A stretch of DNA of 64,000 nt. It comes from Promicromonospora sp. MEB111. Its GTDB lineage: Bacteria; Actinomycetota; Actinomycetes; Actinomycetales; Cellulomonadaceae. Positions within the stretch are counted from its first letter, which is position 1; every line of letters starts with the position of its first letter. Made by a program: the position numbers and the translations under genes. The stretch is from contig NZ_JARVSD010000011.1 in NCBI RefSeq assembly GCF_030209445.1, forward strand, positions 124,001 to 188,000, in the 5' to 3' direction. The notes under the pieces were generated by a model. The model saw only the letters and a program-made list of their open reading frames with translations. It was not told the origin of the DNA and ran no database searches. This document shows positions 43,509 through 51,899 of this stretch, one piece after another.

Positions 43509-44309
43509 TCAGGCGATCGCACGCCAGCGGTGTGCCAATGCCTCGCTCGGCCTTCCCCAGTTGTCATCGATCCAGAGGCTGTCGACGAAACCCTCCGAGG
43601 AGGCCAGCGGGACGCCGCGCAGTGCCGTGAACCGGCCCACAGTTTCGAGTTCTCTGAGCGACGACGCGCTGTCGATGCCTGCGAGCAACCCTCCGTATGT
43701 GATCTCGACGAGAGCGTCCACCGCTTCCCGCGTCGCGCCCGGGTCGATGCCGCATGACGCAATCTCGTCCCGGACGTTCTGCGGCCACAGCTCGTTCGCG
43801 CCGAGTCGCGCCAAGGGATGCGACCCGTGCCAGGCGTCGAACGCGTCTGGGACAGTAGTGATGAAGTCCCACAGGTGGTTCTCGACCGTCGCCAGTTCCG
43901 GCACGTCCAGGCCAACGACGTGGCGCCAGCGGCGGAAGGTCACCAACGCGGTGGCCTGCCTTGCCCGAACCGACAGGTCCGAGTAGATCGCAGGCTCCGT
44001 CCACGTCAGCGAGCCTCGCTCCACCGGATACAGGGTTGTGTCGTCGTCGACTCCCCATGGCGACAGATCGACGAGGTTGAGTATTCGTCCGTCGTGGGAG
44101 CGGTGTTCCTGCCGCCGGGGTAGACATGCGATCTGAACCGGAGCGGGATATCGCGTCGATGCGGTGAGTCCACCGTCAGCGTCGACAACTGCAGCCTTCT
44201 CTTCGAGGCGATGAACATGCCCGTCGGCGTCAGTGATCTCGATCCTGACCAGTCCGGGTTGGGGATCGTCCGCGATCCATTGCGTGACGAGTCCTCGCAG
44301 GAGCAGCAC
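43509..44309 (-). CDS. Hypothetical protein
   Basis: A 266-residue soluble protein without a recognisable family. The first half is beta-rich (GLVRIEITDADGHVHRLEEK), resembling a small barrel. The second half is helical (VENHLWDFITTVPDAFDAWH, VDALVEITYGGLLAGID). The GTG at 44309 has GGAAGGA nine bases upstream and was chosen over a much longer open frame whose extra N-terminus is antisense to the DUF695 gene. It is divergent from that gene, with 91 bases between the starts. Confidence 0.6.
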   Translation of the reverse strand: MLLLRGLVTQWIADDPQPGLVRIEITDADGHVHRLEEKAAVVDADGGLTASTRYPAPVQIACLPRRQEHRSHDGRILNLVDLSPWGVDDDTTLYPVERGSLTWTEPAIYSDLSVRARQATALVTFRRWRHVVGLDVPELATVENHLWDFITTVPDAFDAWHGSHPLARLGANELWPQNVRDEIASCGIDPGATREAVDALVEITYGGLLAGIDSASSLRELETVGRFTALRGVPLASSEGFVDSLWIDDNWGRPSEALAHRWRAIA

Positions 44310-44400
44310 CTGTGCATCCTTCCAGATGGACTTTCGCGATCTGGCAGCGGCGGTAGGGTCGGCCGCGAACTGGTGGAACGGACATGAGCAAGGGGGAGTC

Positions 44401-45432
44401 GTGGGCCTGTTCAGGAAGCGCGAGCGAGAAACGACCGACGCTGAACTCAGCGCAAAGCTTGAGGAGTTCTGGCGGTGGTGGGACAGCGCTGCTGGGGAGC
44501 TCGCCGATGCGGTGCCGGCTGGCCGCCTTGCTGAGCATGCCGACGTGGTCAGCGAACGGGTGAACGCGATCCATCCTGAGCTGGCTTGGGAGTTCGGGCC
44601 GGGCATCCATAGCAAGCACCAGCTGACTGTGACTGCCAGCGGGGACCCTGCACTACGGCGCATCGCGCGGCGGTGGAGGCGCTCGGCACCGCGCTCGGAC
44701 CGGACTTGGTCGTACTACGACATGCGGCTACCAGGTTCGCTGGACGCTGTGCTGAGGATCGAGGACGCGGAGGTCGCGTTCGCCGACGTGCGTGTTGTCG
44801 CTGAGCGGCGGGCAACGGGGCTGGACGTAACGGTGTATCACCCGGTGTTCACTGCGGTTCCGGCTGAAGTCCGTGGACAGATCGCATTCCTTTGCTTGGA
44901 TGCTGCCCTGGGCGAGGAGACGACGGAGCTCTGGATCGGGGAGATCGACTGGGCACTCGAGGAGCCGGCCGGTAGTAGTCCGCTCGCTGAGCTTCCGGCG
45001 ATGCTTGCCCTGGTGACCCAGGAGTACGCCCCCGAGGGGAAGATGGGCTGGCTCGTGGCCGAGGCACGGACGCCGCACGGACCCATGCTTGTGCGATGCC
45101 TGAATCGGCTGTCGCCTGTACAGGCTCCGGACCTTGACCATCACGTCGCGATCACCGCGGAGTTCCGGGCTGCGACGTCGGCGGGTATGCCCGGACCGCG
45201 CGACGAGAGCGATCTAGCTGACCTGGAGAGGGCCCTGAGCGCGGCCGTAGACGGAGTGGGGCAGGTGGTCGCGGTTCAGACTGGTGGCGGTAGCCGTACG
45301 TTCCACGTCTACGCCGACAACAAGGGCGCCGACGACCTCAAGACGAAGGTGAGAACCTTTTCCGGGGCTCGAGTCCGAGTGCACGCAGCGCCTGATCCGT
45401 CCTGGGACGCCGTACGACCGTTCCGTGTGTGA
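44401..45432 (+). CDS. DUF695-type hypothetical protein
   Basis: A 343-residue soluble protein. The C-terminal third (DLADLERALSAAVDGVGQVV, SRTFHVYADNKGADDL, APDPSWDAVRPF) matches the DUF695 pattern, including the terminal D-P-x-W-x-x-x-R-P-F. The N-terminal part (LEEFWRWWDSAAGELADAV, HQLTVTASGDPALRRIARRW) is a helical/beta region often seen before DUF695. The GTG start at 44401 follows AGGGGGAG closely. The stop overlaps the start of a tiny membrane-protein frame. Biochemical function unknown. Confidence 0.7.
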   Translation: MGLFRKRERETTDAELSAKLEEFWRWWDSAAGELADAVPAGRLAEHADVVSERVNAIHPELAWEFGPGIHSKHQLTVTASGDPALRRIARRWRRSAPRSDRTWSYYDMRLPGSLDAVLRIEDAEVAFADVRVVAERRATGLDVTVYHPVFTAVPAEVRGQIAFLCLDAALGEETTELWIGEIDWALEEPAGSSPLAELPAMLALVTQEYAPEGKMGWLVAEARTPHGPMLVRCLNRLSPVQAPDLDHHVAITAEFRAATSAGMPGPRDESDLADLERALSAAVDGVGQVVAVQTGGGSRTFHVYADNKGADDLKTKVRTFSGARVRVHAAPDPSWDAVRPFRV

Positions 45433-45557
45433 CACCGGTCTCGCTCCTCCTGCCGTCGGTGGTTGGCGTCGTGGGTATCACGTTGATCGTCGCAGTAGTC
45501 GGGTGGCTGGCGCAGCGTCCCAGGCCCGAGTCAGACGTGCGTCACAGAGACAGGTGA
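45429..45557 (+). CDS. Small single-pass membrane protein coupled to DUF695 gene
   Basis: A 42-residue frame begins at a GTG overlapping the DUF695 stop (GTGA). It is almost entirely one transmembrane helix (LLLPSVVGVVGITLIVAVVG) followed by a basic tail (LAQRPRPESD). The start-stop overlap and clean helix argue for a real gene. It may anchor or regulate the DUF695 protein; that is inference. Confidence 0.5.
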   Translation: MTPVSLLLPSVVGVVGITLIVAVVGWLAQRPRPESDVRHRDR

Positions 45558-45635
45558 GATGGGGTGTTGCGCCGATCTGAAGTCGACGGTGCGGACACGT
45601 CAGTTCCGAGCCTCTGGCGACCGGTTGCGCCGTCA

Positions 45636-46774
45636 TCATTCGTGTCCGTCCGGCGCGGAGTCCGTCGCGTCGAAGAGGGTCTGGTCGTCGGTAGTGTCGC
45701 GCGGCTGCCTCTTCGCGTTTCGAGCGACCTGGGCGCGTCTAGCAAACGCGTTGATCTCGGCGAGCACTTCGCGGAATGTGGCCCAGTCCGCCTCGGAGGC
45801 GTTTGCGGCGATGACCGTGGGGTCGTACTGGGCGGACCAGCCCCTGAGGCCAGGCCAGATGGAGGCCCACTGGCGCAGGCTGGCCGGTGCGGTGTGCAAC
45901 CTGTTGTCGGGGTAATCGTGCTCGCGGCCCTCGAACTTACCCGCGTCGTTGCCTGACGGGTGAGGGCGGTTCTCGTTCTTCCGGACCGTGGCCAGTAGCT
46001 CCTGAACATCGGCGGCGGTCACGGGCTCGATGGTCTGCTGGTCGGGATCGGTGGCGGCGAGAGCTGCCCGTACGGCCTCGTACTCGGGGTAGACCGGGTG
46101 CCCGTCCTGGATCCGAGCCAGGGCCCCAGTGGCGAGGTTCCGGATGTGGTCGGTCCGGGTGGTGTCGCGGGTGAGGTCGACGAGCATGCTGAGGCGTTCG
46201 AGCGTGTTCTGCGACTTGCTGCCAGTGACGATCAGCGCTGCCTGCTCCCGGACCTTGCCCCGTCCAGACTGATCCTGCGCGGCATCTGTCCTGCCCTCAG
46301 GCTGTCCCGGTGAGGTCCGGTGGACTCCACCGCCGGCACCGACCGTGGCTGTCCTCTTGTTCTCGTTCCGCCGCGCCCCACCGAACCGCGTCTCGGCCTG
46401 ACGGCGTTGGGCATCTTCGCGCAACAGTTCCTTGATCTCGCGGTAGAGCGCTTCCTTCTCCAGTGGGTGTAGTCCTTGCGTTGGGTGTTCTCGTCGCGTT
46501 CGGCCAGCAGAGCTGCGACCGGGTCGGAGATCCCGGAGCGCACCCAGACCTTGATCGACTCCCAGCCCAGGCGCTTGACGGCCTCCAGACGCCGCCACCC
46601 GCACACCAGCACCCGGTCCGGCGTGACGGTGATCGGCTGCAGCAACCCGAGCTGGTCAATCGACGCGGCGAGCGAATCAAGGTCGCCAGCGTCCTTGCGA
46701 TGGCGAGCCCCGACGATGATCGAGTCGACTGTCACGGTGAGCGCCCCGGCGAGGGCGTCGGCTTCGTCAGGCAT
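45636..46774 (-). pseudogene. parB: ParB-like partition/nuclease gene with a one-base frameshift
   Basis: The N-terminal segment from the ATG at 46774 is a ParB/Srx-type domain (SIIVGARHRKDAGDLDSLAA, SIDQLGLLQPITVTPD, VCGWRRLEAVKRLGW, AALLAERDENTQRKDY). The frame then degenerates. The neighbouring frame carries on with LEKEALYREIKELLREDAQR, TDHIRNLATGALARIQDGHP and FREVLAEINAFARRAQVARN to the stop at 45636. Adding one C to the CCC run (GGG at 46464-46466 on the plus strand) restores a single product of about 379 residues with the expected T-P-L-E-K motif. This is either real inactivation or a base-calling error. Its start overlaps the gene upstream by eight bases, as in plasmid/ICE maintenance operons. 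Confidence 0.7.
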
Positions 46775-47681
46775 TGCGCACCGTCCGTGTCATGGCCGAT
46801 CGATCTGTTGCGGGCGTGATGGCGTCGCGTCCTGACAGCCATGAACGGGCGACCTGGCTGACGAGCTTCTGATCCGTCAGCAGAGTGGCGATCGGTTCGC
46901 CGGACAGGACACGGCGCAGGAGACCGGAGACCTGCCCGAGGCCATCATCGGGTCCCAGGACGATGCGGCACAGGGCGGTCCACGAGCGGTGCGGGATGTC
47001 CAGCAGGGTCAGCGGCGTCAGGTCACGCCGCAAGTACTCGAACGCGGTGGCTGGGTTGCCGGCCTCGACCAGGCGGGAGCAGATGTAGTCCAAGCCGTTC
47101 GTCGCGACGGCGCGGGGCCAGCCGAGCGCGACGAGCAGCTCGACGATGTTCGCCACGGCCACCGGAACCTCCCGGGGTGTGACACCGTTGACTGAACTCG
47201 GGTCGGCGGAAGTGTCGTCCGACGCCCGACGCCGAGCATCAGTGATCGTGTCGAGGTGATCCGTCCAGGAGCGGTCGCCGTCATCACGCTCGCCGAACCG
47301 GACCACGTCATGGTGCCCGCCGGACATCAGGCGTCGAGCCTTGCCCGTGGAGCACAGCAGGGCGTCTGCGCGCTCGTTCGCCTGCACGGTCAGCTCCACC
47401 GCTCTGGTCACCACCGCCCACGGGTCCGCGGCACGCGCCGTCGCGGCGGCACGCAGCACCTCGAACGCGGCCACCGCGGCGTCGTGCGGAGTCTGCCGAT
47501 ACCGGCGGGCCAGCGCACCGAACCGGTAGGCGCAGTGCTCAAGCAGGGCCTCTGCCTCCGGATCGGTGGCCCAGACGTCAGGGCCTGCGTCATGCAGTCG
47601 AAGCAAGAGCTGACGCAGGCCGTCTGGTGAAGTGAATCTGCGTGGCTCTACCGGCTGGCCGAGCGGGCCGGGCGGCGTCAT
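46767..47681 (-). CDS. Plasmid/ICE-associated hypothetical protein upstream of parB
   Basis: A 304-residue, mostly helical soluble protein that I cannot assign. Segments such as AYRFGALARRYRQTPHDAAV, VANIVELLVALGWPRAVATN and VSGLLRRVLSGEPIATLL look like a helical scaffold. Its end overlaps the ParB-like start by eight bases. I placed the start at the ATG of 47681 because it overlaps the stop of a short upstream frame (ATGA), an arrangement typical of coupled genes; an ATG at 47699 is also possible. A role in maintenance or replication of a mobile element is inferred from the ParB neighbour. Confidence 0.6.
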   Translation of the reverse strand: MTPPGPLGQPVEPRRFTSPDGLRQLLLRLHDAGPDVWATDPEAEALLEHCAYRFGALARRYRQTPHDAAVAAFEVLRAAATARAADPWAVVTRAVELTVQANERADALLCSTGKARRLMSGGHHDVVRFGERDDGDRSWTDHLDTITDARRRASDDTSADPSSVNGVTPREVPVAVANIVELLVALGWPRAVATNGLDYICSRLVEAGNPATAFEYLRRDLTPLTLLDIPHRSWTALCRIVLGPDDGLGQVSGLLRRVLSGEPIATLLTDQKLVSQVARSWLSGRDAITPATDRSAMTRTVRNA

Positions 47682-47791
47682 GCGATCGGTGGCGTCCATG
47701 TCCTGCACCGTGACATGCACCTGTACCCGTCGAGGTACCACGCGACGTCCCCCTGGGCGCGCATCCTGCAGTCCCGGCGCTTGGGGGACAT
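47678..47791 (-). CDS. Short Cys-containing protein coupled to the parB operon
   Basis: A 37-residue frame (SPKRRDCRMRAQGDVAWYLD, GYRCMSRC) ends in a TGA that overlaps the next gene's ATG. An in-frame GTG at 47893 would extend it to 71 residues. Charge and Cys spacing look protein-like, but the ribosome site is poor. Function unknown. Confidence 0.35.
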   Translation of the reverse strand: MSPKRRDCRMRAQGDVAWYLDGYRCMSRCRTWTPPIA

Positions 47792-48208
47792 GGCGTTCAC
47801 GCAGGTCGATGTGTGGGTCGTCCATGTCCCCCAACTCGTGCAGATTGGCCGCGGTGTCTGGTGGTCGCGGGCCGCACGAAATGCGTGGGTCACCGTGCAA
47901 CGCGGGATCTGGCGAGGGAGCGTTTGGCTTCGTGTTCATGGGCGCGATCATGCAGATCGTGCGCGCACTTTCCGCACGCCCAAGGAGCGCACACCTGTTG
48001 GTGTGCGGGGCGTACGCCCTGGTCAGGGGCGCGCACCTATTCGTCGTCGTGGGGTCCCGCTCCGCGGCACGGTCGTTCGAGATTGGCGTCCCGATCTGCT
48101 GCATCTCCCGGGCGGTGCGCGTCCGTGCGCATCGTTCGCCTCCTATCGTCTGAGAGGGCGGGGGCACACCAGTGCCGGCCGCTGTTCGCAGGCCGCTATC
48201 GTGCGTGC
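47792..48208. other. Gene-poor interval with a perfect 8-bp hairpin
   Basis: No convincing gene is seen. At 47988-48007 CGCACACC pairs exactly with GGTGTGCG across four bases. GTGCGCGCAC and GGCGCGCACC nearby give a cluster of related GC-rich words. The region lies upstream of the ParB-type operon and of the HAD gene, so it could hold their divergent promoters or a partition/control site. Confidence 0.35.
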
Positions 48209-48712
48209 GTGACTGTTGCCCGCACGCTGCTGTTCCTCGACGTCGACGGGACCCTGTTGCCGTTCGGCGGGCCCGGGATGCTGCCTCAGCCTCGCGACGG
48301 TAAGCCCGAGGACCCCGACACGCCGCGCCCGGAGCTCGACTTCATCGATCCGGCCCTCGGTCCGCTCCTGCTGGGTCTGGGCTGCGACCTGGTGTGGGCG
48401 ACGGCTTGGATGGGTGACGCCAACGAAGTGATCGCGCCGCGGGCCGGGCTACCAGAGCTGTCGGTCGCGGACCTGCCGGCTTATGGCGAGGGCGATCCGA
48501 ACGGTCTGGGGTGGAAGACGCGCACCCTGGTCCGGGTTGCGGAGGGCCGACCGTTCGTGTGGGTCGACGACGTCATCACGGAGACGGACCGCTGGTTCGT
48601 CGAGCTGGAGCATCCTGGGCCTGCGCTGCTGTTCCAGGTCGAATCGTCTGTCGGGCTGACTTCCGACGGAGTCAACGAGATCGCGACATGGCTGCGAGGC
48701 CTGGAGTCGTGA
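48209..48712 (+). CDS. HAD-superfamily hydrolase-like protein
   Basis: A 167-residue protein with HAD motif I (LLFLDVDGTLLPFG), a conserved LVWATAWMGDANEVIAP, and the acidic motif GRPFVWVDDVITETD. It is the single-domain paralogue of the N-terminal half of the HAD-SUKH protein at 11673-12719. It predicts a small phosphatase of unknown substrate. The GTG at 48209 is taken as start because it directly precedes the catalytic strand. Its stop overlaps the next gene's GTG. Confidence 0.78.
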   Translation: MTVARTLLFLDVDGTLLPFGGPGMLPQPRDGKPEDPDTPRPELDFIDPALGPLLLGLGCDLVWATAWMGDANEVIAPRAGLPELSVADLPAYGEGDPNGLGWKTRTLVRVAEGRPFVWVDDVITETDRWFVELEHPGPALLFQVESSVGLTSDGVNEIATWLRGLES

Positions 48713-49830
48713 CGGGCCGCGCTACGCGGTCGGCCGGATCGAATGTCCCGCCGGATTCGCGGAACTCCGTGTTCCAGCACGCGGTCCGGTTGCGCGACGA
48801 GAACCCGGACGTCCCGCTGCCGAGGGACGGCTACCCATTTCCTGACGACGAGGCACACCGTAGGCGCAAGGCCGACCGTCCAAAAGATCCGCTGCTCCAG
48901 GGGGCCGCAGCCGCGGACCTCCTCGGTGAGTTTCTCAGCGATCCACACGACGATCTCGACCGGGTTGAGAAGGCGTTCCATGGTGTCGACGTTCCGATCC
49001 ACCACAACGACCACCTGCGATCAGTTGCCTTGCGCGCGGATCCGGAACTGGTGCGACGTAACGGGCGGTGGCTCGTCGAGCACGCGCGTGATCGGTGCGC
49101 CGTGACGATCGGCCTGGTACTTCTCGCCGCGCGGCCCTCGGCCGACGACGTCGAGGTTGTCAGGACGATTGGACTGCTCTCGGACCGGTTCGCGCCACTC
49201 GCAGTATGGTTCCTGCGCCGGGTCCGAGATGGTGGCGAAAGCCTGCTCTGGCTCGCGGAGCGCTCGTCCGGGTGGGGCCGCGTGTACTACGTCGAGGCGC
49301 TGAGCGAGTACTCCGGTGAGTATCGGGACTGGTTGCTACGTCACGCCTTCGACGGTGAGTTTCTCAACGCGTACTTCGCGGGCAAAGTCGCACTCGCGGC
49401 AAGCCTCCACGAAGCGATCATCCGACCCGTGGTAGACGACGAGTTGATCGACCACACCGGTCGTCTGCTCAGCGCGATGGCAGGCGCCAGTGGGATGGGA
49501 CTGGATCTGTCGCGGTACCCGCCGGCGCGGATCGTGCTCGCCGAGTACGCGCGCCACCTTGCCTCTCAGGAGGCCACTGGTGCCCGGGTTCGGGTCGCAG
49601 TAACGCTCACTCACGATGTCCGGTCGCGCGTGGCAGCACGGCTCGGATGCTCTGTGCAGGAGAAGGCCGGGCTCTTGAGCACTTTGGGCGAGGCCTTGGC
49701 ACGACCCGCGTGGCTTAAGGTCGCGTCCGAAGAACTGGCCCGGTCGACGTCGTGGGCGACATGGGCCCAGGCAAATGACGTGCTTCCAGTGGCGTTTGAC
49801 AGCCGCCAGCGGATTCCTCGCCGATACTGA
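48709..49830 (+). CDS. Hypothetical helical-repeat protein coupled to the HAD gene
   Basis: A 373-residue soluble protein that I do not recognise. After a charged N-terminus it is largely helical with HEAT-like character (AAAADLLGEFLSDPHDDLDR, CAVTIGLVLLAARPSADD, APLAVWFLRRVRDGGESLLW, HTGRLLSAMAGASGMG). The GTG at 48709 overlaps the HAD stop (GTGA), so the two are expressed together. No catalytic motif is visible. It may be a binding partner of the HAD protein. Confidence 0.6.
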   Translation: MTGRATRSAGSNVPPDSRNSVFQHAVRLRDENPDVPLPRDGYPFPDDEAHRRRKADRPKDPLLQGAAAADLLGEFLSDPHDDLDRVEKAFHGVDVPIHHNDHLRSVALRADPELVRRNGRWLVEHARDRCAVTIGLVLLAARPSADDVEVVRTIGLLSDRFAPLAVWFLRRVRDGGESLLWLAERSSGWGRVYYVEALSEYSGEYRDWLLRHAFDGEFLNAYFAGKVALAASLHEAIIRPVVDDELIDHTGRLLSAMAGASGMGLDLSRYPPARIVLAEYARHLASQEATGARVRVAVTLTHDVRSRVAARLGCSVQEKAGLLSTLGEALARPAWLKVASEELARSTSWATWAQANDVLPVAFDSRQRIPRRY

Positions 49831-49860
49831 TGAAGCGAACTCGCAACGTGAAGGACGGTC

Positions 49861-50565
49861 ATGACGCAAGACGCCGATGGGGTCGATGGGTTCCGGCCAG
49901 TCGTCGACCCACAGGCTGTGCTCGCGTGGATCCCGCGGGACGTTCGTGAGGACGGAGTCACCTGTGGAATGGACGCTTCCGGTTGGGAGGATGACACGTG
50001 GATCTTGCACGACCTGACCGTCCCGATCGATCTCGCAGATCGCGAGGAAGGGCCACGGCTCCGGCGCCGATGGCGTGACGTCACCGACGAGGATCTGCCG
50101 GCGTTGTCGAAAGCAAGGGGATGGCCGCCGAACGCCGCGTACCTGGTCAGGAATCTTCGGTGGCCGGACATTGAGGTTGAGGAGGGTGTCCTCGGTGGCG
50201 AGTCGCTGACAGCGTTGCTCGACATCGTGGGTGACTTCTCCGGACCTGGCTTAGCCTGCTTCGCCTACTACGGGATGGTGCCCGCCAACGAGTACGAGAG
50301 ACTCACCGTCCTAGAGGGAACGCTGTCGGCCATCGGCGGCCTGACACGAAATGAAGACCTGTTCCGCGGCCTCAGCCCGTCGAATTGGTGGCCCTCGGAC
50401 CGATCGTGGTTCGTCTGGACGGACTACGACCTCACCGCGACCCGAGTGTCTGGATCGCGCACCCTGATCGAGGCGGTCCGCTCGCACCCGCTCCTGGAGA
50501 CTCTCGACTGGCAGTGGCCCGGCGGAAGCCGATCCGCGGCTGAACGTCTTCGTGAGCGCAGGTGA
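49861..50565 (+). CDS. Hypothetical protein
   Basis: A 234-residue acidic soluble protein, Trp- and Asp-rich (ASGWEDDTWILHDLTVPIDL, FRGLSPSNWWPSDRSWFVWT, DLTATRVSGSRTLIEAV). Its start is an ATG with AAGGA nine bases upstream. No family is recognised. It follows the HAD-linked gene by 30 bases and may belong to the same transcript. Confidence 0.65.
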   Translation: MTQDADGVDGFRPVVDPQAVLAWIPRDVREDGVTCGMDASGWEDDTWILHDLTVPIDLADREEGPRLRRRWRDVTDEDLPALSKARGWPPNAAYLVRNLRWPDIEVEEGVLGGESLTALLDIVGDFSGPGLACFAYYGMVPANEYERLTVLEGTLSAIGGLTRNEDLFRGLSPSNWWPSDRSWFVWTDYDLTATRVSGSRTLIEAVRSHPLLETLDWQWPGGSRSAAERLRERR

Positions 50566-50749
50566 AGGTGGCGCCTCTTTTCTGTGCGGTGACCTGCCCA
50601 GACCGGGACCGAGGTCGGTGCCTCCGAGCCGCTTTGCGGCGACCTTGACTGGGCGATGATGCTGATGGTTCGCCCGGGCCCGGGTGAAGACGGTCCTGGT
50701 GACGAGGCTTATATGGGACCATTCGGTCACGACGATGAGGGGTGGCACC

Positions 50750-51376
50750 GTGCATGGGTCTGCAACCGGACACGGGTCCATCGGAAGCAGCCCGCTTGGG
50801 CGTGCGCTAGCCATGCTCGCGGCGACGCTCATTCTTCTGACGGGATGCTCGTCGACGGCGGAATCGGGGGAGCTCCTCAAGAGTTTTGCCTCCGTTCGGT
50901 CGGAGCTTGTTGCCGCGGGGTTCGACGACGCGGGGGTACACGCCGGGCGCAAGGAGTACTTCGAACATCTCGAAGAATCGGTCGACGTCGTGACGATCGT
51001 GCTGCTGCACGACACCATGAACGGTGACCTCGCGCGGAAGACGGCTGCCACGGTGGTGTGGAACGAGCTGCCAATGAAGTTCGACATCCTCGCGATCGAG
51101 TACCAGGGTGAGACCCGGGAGATCGAGTACGAGTGGCTGGCGAACGAGCTCGGCCCGCGGCCTGCCGGTCTCGATGACACGAGCGTCGGAGACCACATGG
51201 CTGGTGTCGGGAACGTCCTGATGGTCGCCGGAGGAATCGCCCTCGTGGTTCTCCTGATCGTGGCGGCACCCGTCGTCGTGCTGATCCGAAGGAACCTCAG
51301 GAAGAAGGCGCAGCTGCCCAAGTCAGGCCGCGAAGCTCTTCGAGACGAGCACACCTGTCCTGAACGGTCGAAGTAG
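50750..51376 (+). CDS. Lipoprotein with C-terminal membrane helix
   Basis: A 208-residue protein with an N-terminal signal helix ending in the lipobox LILLTGC, a roughly 110-residue extracytoplasmic domain (SFASVRSELVAAGFDDAGVH, VDVVTIVLLHDTMNGDLA), and a C-terminal helix (VLMVAGGIALVVLLIVAAPV) followed by a basic tail. It would be tethered at both ends. The GTG at 50750 has GAGGGG seven bases upstream and was preferred to the ATG at 50735. Function unknown. Confidence 0.65.
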   Translation: MHGSATGHGSIGSSPLGRALAMLAATLILLTGCSSTAESGELLKSFASVRSELVAAGFDDAGVHAGRKEYFEHLEESVDVVTIVLLHDTMNGDLARKTAATVVWNELPMKFDILAIEYQGETREIEYEWLANELGPRPAGLDDTSVGDHMAGVGNVLMVAGGIALVVLLIVAAPVVVLIRRNLRKKAQLPKSGREALRDEHTCPERSK

Positions 51377-51454
51377 CTCGACGCACATCACCTTCCTGCT
51401 CGAGGATCGCGGCTTTCACGCCCTATCGAAAGGTGCGCTGGTCGGACAGGTGGC

Positions 51455-51757
51455 TCACCGACTTGGGTACTGGATGACGGGCCAGCCATCCACGGCGGGG
51501 TATTGGACGCTGTCTCGGCGGACGTATGCCGTGCGAACTCGCGGATACCCAACCGCAACGTAGCCCTTGTACGTGGGGATCCAGAACACGGCGCTCTTCC
51601 AGCCCGTGCGGTCGTATAGCGAATCGACAGTCGCGACGATCCAGCCGCGCAGCCATGCGTCATCCAGCCCGAACACCCTCAGTGCGTCGTCGAAGCTCTC
51701 TGGACCGTCTACATCGCGCGGCGTGGTGGTGACAACCGAAGCTGCGGTGGAGTTCAT
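51455..51757 (-). CDS. Small hypothetical protein
   Basis: A 100-residue soluble protein (SFDDALRVFGLDDAWLRGWI, DRTGWKSAVFWIPTYKGYV). It has a balanced composition, unlike shadow frames nearby, which supports coding. The ATG start at 51757 has no strong ribosome site. Convergent with the lipoprotein gene. Function unknown. Confidence 0.45.
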   Translation of the reverse strand: MNSTAASVVTTTPRDVDGPESFDDALRVFGLDDAWLRGWIVATVDSLYDRTGWKSAVFWIPTYKGYVAVGYPRVRTAYVRRDSVQYPAVDGWPVIQYPSR

Positions 51758-51899
51758 CGCAACGTCGTCGCGGCTGGGCAGCCGATGAAGCGTGTTCCGG
51801 TGGTCCTGGCTGAGGCGCGATCGCGTGCCGGCGAGCAGCTACGCCGCGAGGCTGATGAGCGCGCCCGCCGTGACCATGCTGAGGGTGCACGCGACAGTT

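Noticed and set aside
46767-48167. Long 466-codon version of the gene upstream of parB
   Set aside because: The extra N-terminus is low-complexity and overlaps a short coupled frame; the ATG at 47681 fits the overlap better.
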